Under the pieces are notes generated by a model. It made no database searches. It was given only the letters and a program-made list of their open reading frames with translations, and was not told the DNA's origin. The position numbers and the translations under genes are program-made. From NCBI GenBank assembly GCA_951217055.1, contig OX578282.1:47178329-47242328 (forward strand): a stretch of 64,000 bases of DNA. The letters run 5' to 3'. This document shows, piece by piece, positions 1-11,524 of the stretch; within the stretch, counting starts at the first letter, position 1, and each line of letters opens with the position of its first letter. The stretch comes from Gerris lacustris. Taxonomy: Eukaryota; Arthropoda; Insecta; Hemiptera; Gerridae.

Positions 1-136
1 CAAAACATTTATAAGGCCAGTTGTAAACTACAGAATATGCTGGAGAATACATCATAACCAAGAAATTAAATAATTTGATAACAGACAAGACATCATACAA
101 TTTATAAAATTTCAGAGAATAAAGCCAGAGAATAAA

Positions 137-747
137 GGCCCTACACAATCAATCCGCTTGATCAAAACAAAGCGTGTCAAGCGTGATTGATAGTCTAGGA
201 ACCCGTTTGACGCTTGAAACAAGCCTTGATGGTGATTGATGGAAAGTTTGAATGACTCAAGCGGCTTGACGGAGAGCTTGATAGTCTAGAGCAATTTTTT
301 TGTACATATTTGATCAAGCATTCCGTCAATCACCTGCTCAAAACCAGCAATGAGGGACCGTCCGCTCACTTCCGAAGGTTCGGACATCGTAGATAATAAT
401 GCCGATCGAGAATTTATTAGCCTCCTCATTGATTTATATCGTGAATGTCTGGAGTAGTAGAAAGTTCCACTCCTTTGACCAACGTCGTTTCCTCTGGATT
501 TTTTTTTTCGCTAGAGAGCAACAACTGTCAAGATGAGAAACCCCAAATCCTGATTCGAATCCATGGTATCTACACAATATTGATTCACTACAGTCCAGGA
601 GGAGCAGTTCACTAGTCAAAAACTCTGCTACAAATGAGTGTTGATGAAAATATTGATGGGATGCTTGATGCGCCCCAAGGCTGCTTGAAGCTTGTGTCAA
701 TCAGCTTGACATGCTGTTTAGATAAAGCGGATTGATAGTGTAGGGGC
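137..747. mobile_element. TIR element of about 611 bp beyond the last visible ceramide synthase exon
   Basis: The left end GGCCCTACACAATCAATCCG and the inverted right end GCCCCTACACTATCAATCCG match at 18 of 20 positions. Short words such as CTTGATAGTCTAG and TCAAGC recur in both orientations near the ends. No transposase is evident and no target duplication was found, so the superfamily is open. Confidence 0.65.
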
Positions 748-2076
748 TGCTTAAGATGGTTGGCCCGTCTAAAGTTTATGCCTGAGATGAAGACCCCCCC
801 CCCCCCCCCCCCCCTCTCCGAAAAATGTGGAAAAGTAGATTGTTTACCCAAAGACAGGGACAACCAGTCTAGGTAGATGGACAATTTGGAAGAATATCTA
901 CAGCGAGATGAACAGTCTGTCAGCGCAGCAACTTTTGCTTTATTGGGTCTAGAGGGGTCTTTAGACTAATAATAAGGAATAAACTACTTGTAATGAAATT
1001 TAAAAAAAATATATATATATTTGCATGCTTATCAGAGTATCACTAACAAAACGACAAGTTTGTAATTCTCCAAACTACTCTTTTTTTACTTTACCAGTTA
1101 TATTACAGCTTTAAAAATGCACAACACTTCATTCAGAGCATTAAAGAAAAAAAAAAATTTAATTTAAAAAAGGACATATTATATCATTTAAAAAGAGTAT
1201 TATTAGGCCCTGATAATCACAGACCTTATCTTAAAATTTCAAAAGAATGAAACATTAAAAACCTAAAAAGATTTACAACTATTGATTCACTAGAATTAAG
1301 ATAAGAAATTTCATCTTGACCTTGCACTCTTGATAGAAAAGAGCTCTTAATCTCTCTTGAATGAATACAATCAATCAATTTACAAACAAATGCATGTATG
1401 TGTGTGTGTGTTAAGGCACTTATTTCCAACACCTTTTTAAGTATAACAATAAATATTAAAGTCAGATTTCAAGAAAAGAAGTCAGAAACTCTTAGTGAGT
1501 ATACTTTTGAACACAAAAACAAGTAAATAATTATTTATTGGCTATACTATAGCCATTATCAAATTTTATTTTAATTTTTGGTGTGAATTATTTTTTTATT
1601 TAATATTAAAAATTTAATTAAAATTTGTCATAGATCAGATTTTCAGTTTTCTAAAGTATATTGTGTAAAAAATACTAAGGTGAATTATCTATAAAGATCT
1701 AAGAAATGTTTATAATTAATTAAATTTAGCCACAAAAACCTATAACAACTAAACAAATCGAGTGATCACATACATGGGAAAGTTGAGCAGGTATGAGTAA
1801 GTGATAGGCAGATTGATTCACCTAGTGTTGTTTGGAAAGCCTTTAATGGAAGCTTTGATGAAATTAAATATTTTGTCTGTACCACTAAGAATTTATCCAA
1901 CGTCAATTCCAGAATAAATTTATGGATTTACAAGAAGGAATTATGCACATAGGATATTCAGTGAAAGTGATGTCAAGAATTTTAAAAAAATAAAAATGCC
2001 TTATTATTTGCTTACTACAGTAACTAACTATTATCAAAAGTAAAGATGAAAAGTTAAAAAAATAATACACAATTAC
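748..2076. other. Intron DNA downstream of ceramide synthase exon 4
   Basis: AT-rich sequence with a poly(C) run just after the TIR element's right end (near 795-814) and no recognisable exon. The next ceramide synthase exon, expected to continue after FLE, was searched for here and not found. Confidence 0.5.
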
Positions 2077-5000
2077 CTCCAGGAAGATATCGGCGCAGTC
2101 ATGAACCACTAGGACTAGAGTACCAACACGAGTCAGATTACACACCCAAGAGAAGCTCATAAGGCAGATGGTAGCAATATGATGGACAAACATCTGCCAG
2201 AAATCCTTCCTCTTAACATCAGTAAATTGGGATACAGTGAGGGACCAGTAAAACGACAAGCTCACCAGGTAGTACCACCTCATGTCCTCAGAGATGCTCT
2301 AGAAATGAAATAATAAATTTAAGTTTATGTCAGACCCAGTTTATAAACGTTTTGAGCAGACCACGATATAATAACCTATGAATGGCAAATATTACCACAC
2401 TGCTCTGATTTCATTATATTTTGGGGAATTCTTGAACATAATTTGTTTGTGTCTGTACTCTTCCATGTCTGTCAACTCAATAACTTAAAAACCTTTTATC
2501 AGAATGAATGTTAACATTGTACATTTGTCAATGTACAATGTAAAACACTCATCGAAAGATGGGCTTATTAGATTTCAGTTTGATTCATTAATCAGTGGAT
2601 CCCACAAAAAATTTAGAGGGTGGAGGGTTTTAGGGAGTTTGTGGACAGCAGTTAATATGTAGGTTTGTTAAGGTGTAAGATCAGGAACATTATTAAAGTT
2701 TGTTTATTTTTATTAAAAATTGAATAATAACAAAAAATGAGTAAGACGAGACATTTTATGTCACCGTACAATAGTACTAAGCAAGTACTAGAGAAGGAGT
2801 ACATAGTTGAGCAAGATTAGTATATAATGTGGGTTATGATCATCATGAGATAGGTACAGTAGAACCTCGATAATTCAGGCCTCTAAAATCCGGAGCCTCG
2901 AAAATTTAGACTGCTTACTGAAAAATTTAACAACTGACGCAGATAGTATTTAATTGAATTTCATTGGTTTTTTATATGATGTAAAAGAGATGTTTTGTAA
3001 TCAAAAGCTGAGTTTAAATAAATAATATCTAAGATTCCCTTATACAATAACAATGTTCCTGTGAAATCACGCAACAAGTATAATAGTATTGCAGCTTTCT
3101 TTTACAGCATAATCAAAAATTCCGACAAATCGGGAATTCGGACAGTATCTGGTCCCAATTAGTCCGAATTATCGAGGTTCCACTGTACCTAGTATAATAA
3201 CCTAATTCCCACACGCCATTCCTCTCGAACTAAAATATTAATATTCAAATTGGCATTGAATTCATTAACAAAACTGATTTATTTTGCTCTTTGAATTGTA
3301 TTTACTATGAGTTAGTACCACAAAATCTTTGAAGAAACAATTAACTAAGAAGTCAAAACTTAGTTCAATCATGCATTCTCCAAATGGGTTATCAATTTTT
3401 GACAAAATTACCTTATAGATCTATTTCTTAGTTTGCAATAAAAAAAATAAGAGTAGGAAGCCATTTTAAGATCAAGTTTTTTTTTTAAAAAAAAAAAAGA
3501 AGAAATAACCATATTAACTATGAATAGAAATTCATTACCCTTCTTATGCTAGGCCTTTAATACCCAAAAGTATATTAATGAACTCATAATACTACAACAC
3601 TAACTAACAAGGTATGTCAATATAAAAAAAAAAATAAACAAATACAGGCTATGAATAATTCCAGGATATAAAAATAGGTAGGGCATTCTAAGAACCTGAT
3701 GAATCAATGAAGAGTGCCAAGTGATGTCACAATAGTACCAATATGGCATCATGCTTGAGCAATTATTCAGTTGAGTGAATTCCACAAATGTAAAATACAA
3801 CTTGTTAAGGAATTTTAACAAAGATAGTTGGGGTCACAAGTGGTTCTTTTTTTCCTTCATGTTAAGATGTACATAATGTGGATCTCAAATAAATAAAATA
3901 TCTGCTTGTGTGTATGAAGTTTCTTTCTATTAGTTTTAATTAAAACTTATGGCAGAATTTCCATTCAACTTTATTTATCATTTTAAAATATCAACACTGC
4001 TTCTTTAGTTGTAATAAATAAATAAATAAAAGTTATTACATGAGAAATGAAACAAAGAATGAAATATTTAACAATTACATTCAAAACAAATAATATTTAT
4101 TAATTCCAATAGATAAGAAAAAACCATAGATAAGGTATTAATTCCATTTATAATGCAAAATGAATCATCAAAGTGAATAAGAAAATTCATTAAAATAATA
4201 CATAATAAAAAAAATTCTATCTCATTCTGGGAACAATCCAACCTTCCCGTTAAATAATAAACAAAACTTTAATTCCTCTACTTATTCTTTATCTTATCAG
4301 AATTCTTATAATTACTCAAGATAATTTTTTTTTTTTACTACAATCAAACTTTATGACGTTTACAACTAGTTGTAACGATAAAGAATTTTTGTAAAATAGT
4401 TTACCCTAATTATATTTTCTGACTGACAACACCGTACTTTTAATTTATACCAAGTTTATGATGAGTCTTGACCTTATTTTAAAAAAGCAAAGAAAAACTA
4501 TTTGAAACCTATAAAAAAGTATGATGGGCATATAATTAACTAAAATGTTAGTAATAATTATTTTTTACAATTCCCTGATATTAACTATTTCTATGGTACG
4601 CTCGTGCTTAATAATTGCTAGACAGATACTTAATTTTATACATTATTTAATACTAAGTCTACATAAGTCAATTATTAATTATTCTCGAGTTCTAAAATTT
4701 TTCCTCAAACTTATATAAGTTAAAAAAATATTATTTTTTTCTGACCTGATAACAATTTCACAGAGAGCAAAAGGTGTAGGTATTGATTCCAGGCAAAATA
4801 AATAAAAAAGCATGTTTAATGACAGCTATATAGTGCCAATACCTCCTTCCCAGGACTAATAATTTATACAGTTGGCACAACTACATAAAATATGCATTTG
4901 GCACAATATGCATTTCTTAAAGTCATATTAACTTAGAGAATCTCAATAAACTGGGGTCAGGAAAAGACTTAACTCTGCCAGCATGGGAAAATCGAAGGGA

Positions 5001-8000
5001 GAGGCAATGAGAGCTTGAGATTTTGACGTCTAGAAGGCTGATGTCAAAATTTTGAGTTCTCATTGGCTCTCTCTTCGATTTTCCCACGCTGCCAAAGTTA
5101 ACTCTCATCTTGACCTAACTGTATGCTTTAAAATTGAGATTTTCTATTGGAGCTAGCGTTGAGATTTTGACGTCTAGAAGGCGGATGTCAAAATTTTGAG
5201 TTCTCATTGGCTCTCACTTCGATTTTCCCACGCTGCCAAAGTTAACTCTCATCTTGACCTAACTGTATGCTTTAAAATTGAGATTTTCTATTGGAGCTAG
5301 CGTAGAGATTTTGAAGTCTAGAAGGCGGATGTCAAAATTTTGAGTTCTCATTGGCTCTCACTTCAATTTCCCCACCCTTTCAGAGCTAATTCTCATCTTG
5401 ACCTGACTGCTGCCTGTAATGCTGCATTCTTTAAAATTGAGATTTTCTATTGAATTCTTATCAAATTGTCAACCCAGCAGTTTCATGGAGATATTACAAA
5501 TGTAACAATGATAATAATATTAGCAATTTTTTTTTTTTTTTTCCATTGATTAATACAGCCAGAGATTAGAATATCTGCAACTCAATTATAATTAATATTA
5601 AACACCAAAAGTTACATAATGAATGCTTTCTAAGATTATTTTTGCTTTTTAATAATTACTTTAGATCCCAAGTACAATTATTAGTTTTGACTTGTGAGAT
5701 TCTAAAACCATTTGAAAAAGCACAATAAGGTTTTTATTAAAAGTTACTAACCTGATGGGGGTAATTAGTCCAACATTCATCAATATTCCACAGCCATGGC
5801 TTATCCCAAAGAAAGTAAAGCCCATAGAAAAATGAATATGCATAGTAAGTGCATCGCCAGCTAAAAAATAAAACAATCAAGATACTAATTAATTATCTTA
5901 ATGGTATTTGTTTTTTTTTTTTTTGTTCAACTTTAACAATGCAATTTCATTTCAGATACATTTAACAATGTGGTATTTTATGCAGTTTGGTTTCGTTGTA
6001 AAGCTGACAAAATTTCTTACAAAAAAAGTGTAATTTTAATTTGCATGCCCTCAAATTACATAACAAAAAAATTATACAAATTTTATTAAAAAAAAAAAAA
6101 ATTATTGTGGTTCCATAACTTGGTAAAGAACCGAGCTTAAACATGTTGGACTTCAGGAAAAACTTCCTTATTTACTAAAGTTTTGATAAATCTTAATATT
6201 ATTACCCATTCATACAGCGGAATTTTTAGTAAACTTCGCTGAAAGTAAAAAAGAAACATGATTATTGTTGTAATTATTGACATGTAGATGAGTATACTAA
6301 ACCAATCTTGCTTATTTTTAATATACTCTAAATTATTTACTCACCTGATACTGATTTACTCACAATAGCAAAAATAACACGTTTCTTTTATACTTTCAGC
6401 TCAGTTTATGAATGGGTAACAACGTTAAGATTGATCATGACGTTAGTAAATAAGGAAGTTTTTCCTGAAGTCCGACAAGTTTAAGCTCAGTTCTTTACCA
6501 AGTTATGGAATGACAAAAGAATTGATTTTTTAATTTTTTTCTTAAAAATAAAATTTGTATACATTTTTTGTCATGTAATTTGAGGGTATGAAAACTAAAA
6601 TTACACTTTTCTTGTAGGACATTTTGTCAGGTTTATAACGAAACCAAACATTTTGTTTTAGCTTTTATACTTTTGGAGCAATAATTGTTTTTATGAACAA
6701 AGGTGCTATCTTTAAAAAAAATCATAAAATTTTACCCTGTGGGAAAACGGTTGAGAATAGACCCATTGAAGCCAATGAGGTTTAGAATCGCCTTATTTAT
6801 TTTTGTACATATATAGCCAATCACCCTGTATAGATATAAGCTTTCAAATGTATAAATCTTAAAAATAAACTGTTTTGATACAGGGATATAATCTCTTAAG
6901 TGTATAAATCAAGCGAATCTCAACTGTATCGAGCACTGCAGAACAGCCCAAAGGTTGTAAAGTTTATTTAAGGTTTCAGAAAACTTTAATAAAAATATAA
7001 CCAAAATGCTTACAATGTACACTATTAATTGAAGCGAGCGTAGCGAGCTTCCTACATTCAACGAAATATGCTCCGTGTCTGTCTGTCTGTCTGTCAGTAA
7101 CGTTCACGCGTGTGACGATAACTTGAGTAAAAGTTGACCGATTTAGTTGAAATTTGGTATACATGTTCCTCTTACTAATACTCAGGCTAAGTTCGTTGGA
7201 CAGCGTGATCCGTCCATGAGTTCGCGCGCAACGCTCGCGTAAACGAGAGGTACAAAAATTAAATTGGAATTTCAGGACGGTAAAAGATTCTATCATCATC
7301 TATTCGATGAGACGAACATTTTTTTCAAATAACATTTTTACTAAAACCAACAGCGACACCGCTATGACTTAATAAAGATCGCTAAAACTATTAAAGCGGA
7401 CCTAAACGTTTATAATAGAGAAAACAACCTTTTTACCGATATCTTACGTTCTAACGAAACTATTTTAATAAAACTTCATATACACCATCTAATGCACAAT
7501 TGAAACAGGTATGCAAAATTTCAACTTGATACAAGCAAAATTCTGTGCGTAGTGACGAGATACATTTATAATAATTGTTTAAAAGCTACCGCGGGTGGTG
7601 AAGATTGTTATAGGTATAGTGTATAGGTTTGTTTAGGAATAAAGCTTTGTACCGAGTACCCCCACTCTTCCCTACACTACCCTCTTCCACTTATCTTCAA
7701 CTATGACATTCATCATGATTAATAAATTTCAATATTCAGTATTTCATTGCAATACGCTCGCTTCAATGATAGAGCCACGCGATGCCTAGTATAAACAAAA
7801 TTGTTAATGTCATTAACTGGTTTCCTATAATGTTTTTCAATAAAATAATTAAGACGATCTTAAGACAGTCTATAAAATGTCAGTAGATGAACATTTACTT
7901 AAGTCAGTCAAATTTGATCTTAACAGTTTTCCCATTTGTCATGCAAACAAAAACATCCATTTACATTTAATTTCAAGTAACAGTTATAAAAATGTAACTT

Positions 8001-10705
8001 TATAAGGTAATCATTGATTGATTCTAGTTTTAAAATTTACCTTTTATCCTACCACTGACAATATTTTTAGATAACACATAGTAAAAATAGCAACAAAGAA
8101 AATGTCAAAACAGTTCTCTTGGAGTCAGCTTGTCAAGAGAAAACGAATAACATACCTATTTTATAAATATTCACTAAGCATCAGCAATTGAATCAAATCA
8201 AGTATCTCAACCATAAACTAGTGAAAATTTCAGCATTAAATTAAATGTTACAGTATCATTAAAGGTAATAATTTGACTATTAAATCTTATAAGGCCCAAC
8301 CATCAAAACTGCAGTTTTTGCTCATATCACCCTTAAAAGCTTTAAGGAAAATTGTATTAGCAAATTATATTAATATTTTATTACAGATTGATAGTGATTT
8401 TAATACAAACTTTTATACTATTAATGTTCAGATTGTGCAATCAATAAACGGACAAAGTTTATGTACTAGGTTTACATAAATATTCTTGTGATACATCACA
8501 TAAATTAACATTTTATGTATAAGTAATTATACAACTGATTTATTTACTACATATTTAATAACTGGATTTTAAAAGTTGTATGTGTTCATGTCATTTGATA
8601 ACATAAGGTCAAAAGTTCAAATTCCATATCCTTAAAAGATAGTTAGATAGATCCATTTATTACCAAATCATATAAATATATACATGATTATTTAAATTAC
8701 ATTAATATACCTGCTGATAAATTGGCCCAAGCTGGGATTTTACCCTTAAGGTTTTATGATTAAAAACACTGTTTTATAATCATTTACTTTTATTTAAAAA
8801 AAAAAAAATAGTCATAAGGGGCTCACTCTTACATAGATCCAATCCTTAGACAAAAGTGTACCTATTTACTTAATTTAGTTTCTAGTATCATTATTTAATG
8901 GACTTAGGAGTGGTCATGGTTATATGCATATTGACTCTAGAACCAACATCCATACTGGGCCCTATATTTTTCTTTTACCCGTAAGATTTAAGTAAAATAT
9001 GCAGCAAAAAAGTAACATGAAATATACAGAGTAGAGTCTTCCTAACCCAGGCCCTGCTGGTCTGGATATCTAGTTAATCAGGATGAACCTCAACAAAAAA
9101 AAAAAAAATGTTTACAGTATTAACTTGAGAAATGTTTATCCTATCAGTTTGTAGGTTTAAAAAGTGGACCCATGTTGTACATACATAATATTATTTAGAC
9201 TAAAAAGTCATTTTTATGACAAAAACATAGATTTTAATGGTTCAACTAAAACTTGTTTTACATTTTGAAGTTTAATCCATACAGGGTCCGGTCTCATCAA
9301 GTGCGGATCAGAGAGACTCTACTGTAATAACAATATTTATGGGGATTATATCACAACTAAAAAAACTAGCTACATAAAAATGAAATACCCTCTTGGCTAG
9401 ACCAAACAAATTATTTGACTTATTGTTGAATTTACCAAAAGGGTTATTTCCTCTGGCACTGTAGTCAAACTGATATTGAGCCTTCTACTACACTACTTCT
9501 TACTTATACTAACAGAATTGTGCATATTATTGATGATTTAATTTTTTATGAAATAAATTTTACTTTTGTGGAAATTTTGAGGGAGAGCACCTAGCATTCA
9601 GTATCAGTCTGTAGTAATATCAATCTGATAGCAGTTGCTGTGGCTTGCTAATTTTAACTTCCTTCATGAGGTATGAATGGATTATGAAGATATATTTCTC
9701 CATAAAGTACAATATTATTCTTTGGAAAGGAAATTGGAAGTCAACCTAACACATGTCATTACCTGGGAATTTATATAAAATCAAAACAAATAATTTCAAT
9801 TGGGATTCAACAAAATTTTATTGTTTTATGAAGTAAAAACAATGATTGTTTACGTTCTTACTTAGGAATGATAAACATCAAGGATTGTGCATTCATGGAG
9901 GTTTAGAGCTCAATTTAACAACTAGTTCGTAATGCACACATATCTGTAATGTAAATTAAGTACATTCATTTGGTTTGCACATACATAGACTTTGTATTTG
10001 TAATAACTACTTCTTATAGCTTAGTCAGCCATAATAAGTCTGCACCCTAGAGAAAATATGTGATTTAAATTCGTCAGGCAATTCTATGGCAGATAGAAGA
10101 GCATTTGTCAGGAAGGTAGGAAGAAAACAAACCTATTTTCACAGAACTTGGTGAGAGTGGAAGGTTTTTCCTGGGATCTACGAAGTCTCAGCCACCTCTC
10201 TATCTGTCTCTCGGACATTTCTAGCTGCTTGGCAGTAGTTATTACTTCTTTATACTTCATCTTGTTATTCAGTTTGTAGGCTTTCTCCAGTGTTTCATTG
10301 TGAGGCGCCCTTTTCGGCTTAGACGTTTTTATACCGAGATAGACGCCAAACGGCGAATAGCAAAACCTGAAACATGGTAGAGCATTAGACACGAGGGCGT
10401 GTTTCTAATTATATACGGGCGCCCTGATTAGAAGATAATTCGAGGCGGCCGCTGCGTGTAGTCAAAACACAAGGGCTCAATTAAAATTGCGTGTCTGTCT
10501 CTACTAACACACACTTTTATATTTACCTCTCAAGAATAAATCTAATGAACAGCATGACGAACGCCATGGGCAAAGGCAGATACAGGTCTGTAGATTCCGT
10601 GTATCTGACTTTGTCGTTGGGTTGCAATTCTGCCCATGTGACATTAGGAGGTAACCACACACTCGGCGACCAGAAAAAATCCGAAAATTTCTGAGCCAAA
10701 TCCAT
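2077..10705 (-). CDS. schlank: Ceramide synthase (Lass/schlank type), 5' four coding exons; 3' end off the left edge
   Basis: This ER-membrane enzyme N-acylates sphingoid bases with fatty acyl-CoA to make (dihydro)ceramide. Coding exons on the minus strand are 10705-10527, 10366-10133, 5860-5752 and 2298-2077, all with GT/AG borders and matching phases (248 codons seen). Exon 1 starts at the only plausible ATG and carries an NVT glycosylation sequon and a first membrane segment (about residues 42-58). Exon 2 encodes the homeobox-like domain found in animal ceramide synthases, ending in the motif ERQIERWLRLRR. Exon 3 has the family signature LYFLWDKPW. Exon 4 begins the Lag1p/TLC catalytic core, with FTDVKRKDF, the histidine pair H213-H214 and HDCADIFLE (D241, D244). 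About the last third of a typical ceramide synthase is missing, because no further exon appears between 2076 and 1. It is divergent from ING3. The symbol is the Drosophila name, used by homology. Confidence 0.93.
2514..2541. repeat. 12-bp-arm perfect hairpin
   Basis: ACATTGTACATT and its exact inverse with a four-base loop, in ceramide synthase intron 3. No flanking duplication. Confidence 0.7.
2857..3185. mobile_element. pogo/Tigger-like MITE, TA-flanked
   Basis: A 329-bp element. The left end is CAGTAGAACCTCGATAATTC and the inverted right end is CAGTGGAACCTCGATAATTC (19 of 20 identical), with TA on both sides (2855-2856 and 3186-3187). These termini are characteristic of pogo/Tigger elements. 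No transposase remains. It lies in ceramide synthase intron 3. Confidence 0.85.
3190..4920. other. AT-rich intron DNA, no feature seen
   Basis: Part of ceramide synthase intron 3, with homopolymer and (AATA)n stretches only. Confidence 0.6.
4950..5450. repeat. 144-bp tandem repeat (three units) starting with an inverted partial unit
   Basis: GAGATTTTGACGTCTAGAAG recurs at 5017, 5161 and 5305 (as GAAGTCTAG in the last), an exact 144-bp period. Each unit continues to GTTCTCATTGGCTCTC and a (C/A)ATTTTCCCAC-like block. The stretch 4960-5015 is an inverted copy of that last block, so the left edge folds back on the first unit. It lies in ceramide synthase intron 3, some 300 bp from exon 3. Confidence 0.85.
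5985..6649. repeat. Large inverted duplication, arms about 275 bp, spacer 117 bp
   Basis: The left arm 5985-6260 is repeated inverted at 6378-6649. Shared blocks include GTTTGGTTTCGTT, CTTGGTAAAGAACTGAGCTT (or a variant), GGAAAAACTTCCTTATTTAC and CCCATTCATA, with small indels. It lies in ceramide synthase intron 2, so the transcript could fold into a long hairpin. There is no coding sequence and no obvious target duplication. Confidence 0.8.
7029..7790 (+). mobile_element. Helentron-like (HINE-type) repeat, family A copy 1
   Basis: This 762-bp repeat starts TTGAAGCGAGCGTAGCGAGC. It has a short GTCT microsatellite (7077-7094) and near its end the inverse TACGCTCGCTTCAA, followed by a tail ending GCGATGCCTAGT. 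The same layout occurs at 51912-52690 and, inverted, at 53451-54207. Subterminal inverted repeats, a GTCT microsatellite and a CTAG-type end recall helentron-derived elements of insects. That assignment is inference. It lies in ceramide synthase intron 2. Confidence 0.8.
7800..9020. other. AT-rich intron DNA, no feature seen
   Basis: Part of ceramide synthase intron 2. No repeat pair or exon is recognised. Confidence 0.5.
9026..9324. mobile_element. pogo/Tigger-like MITE
   Basis: A 299-bp element in ceramide synthase intron 2. The inverted right end reads CAGTAGAGTCTCTCTGATCC, followed by TA, and the left end is CAGAGTAGAGTCTTCCTAAC, preceded by TA. Inside both ends are GGTCCGG-like or GGCCCTG words as in Tigger elements. 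No coding sequence. Confidence 0.6.
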
Positions 10706-11524
10706 TTTGAGGTAAACTTCCTTTCGGGCCTAAAAAAAGAAAAAACACTTCCGGCACTGATTACGATATCGGCATTACACGGCGGATAAAAATAGCCGCG
10801 GGATTAATCCAATTTAAAACGAGACGGAAATACCGGCGAGTTTTCTTTTACACTTATCCGAATCAAAAGAGGAGCCACCCGACCCGAATAGGAACATTAA
10901 ATGAGGGAAAGGGTGATTAAAGTTCTGAAAATGAACAAAACATGAAGGATGAATCATAGGTATATTCAGTGTTGACGTTTCCACTAGAAGGGTGCTACCA
11001 ACTGTTTACGTGTAACAAAAAAAAATATAAAAAAAGACCTGCGTATCCACCCAAACCCAAACCATTCTCTAAATTTAAGTTAAAGTTAAAGGAATAAACT
11101 GAAATATTTATAGTTATATTATTCAATGAAAAATATAATAACGAAACATCAAAGAACTGAAATTTCAAAACCATTTTTATTTTCTTGTATTCGAAGAAAT
11201 AAAGGTAAATTCGCGGAACTCGCTAACAGTCAGTGCCTGGGAGCTGGGAGGTTTTCTTTGCAAATTTGTTCTAAAATAAATATCTTATTTTGTAATTTTG
11301 ATAAATTATATCATTAAAACTTCTTGTAGTTAAAAATTACTTTTATATTCAGAAAAGTTAAACAATTGTTTCCTCGTTGACATCTTTTGTGTAAAGAAAA
11401 AGAAGAAGAATTGCAATCAGGTTATGTTATTGTTATTCTTGTAAAGTCAGAAGCAATTTATAGTTAAAAGAATTTTAGGAAATAATTTATAATTTGTATA
11501 GTTTTACTAAGTAACCAAACCAAA
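10706..11524. promoter_or_regulatory. Shared divergent promoter region between ceramide synthase and ING3
   Basis: The two start codons face away from each other, 819 bp apart, so both promoters and 5' UTRs must lie here unless there are distant non-coding exons. The part nearest the ceramide synthase (about 10740-10900) is clearly richer in GC and CpG than the surrounding AT-rich DNA, as expected of a housekeeping promoter. A weak TATA-like stretch (GGATAAAAATAGCC, near 10783) is visible, but no convincing initiator pair. The precise start sites cannot be read from sequence alone. Confidence 0.6.

Noticed and set aside
1..2076. Search for the last ceramide synthase exons
   Set aside because: No frame resembles the rest of the TLC domain. 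The exons must lie left of the window.
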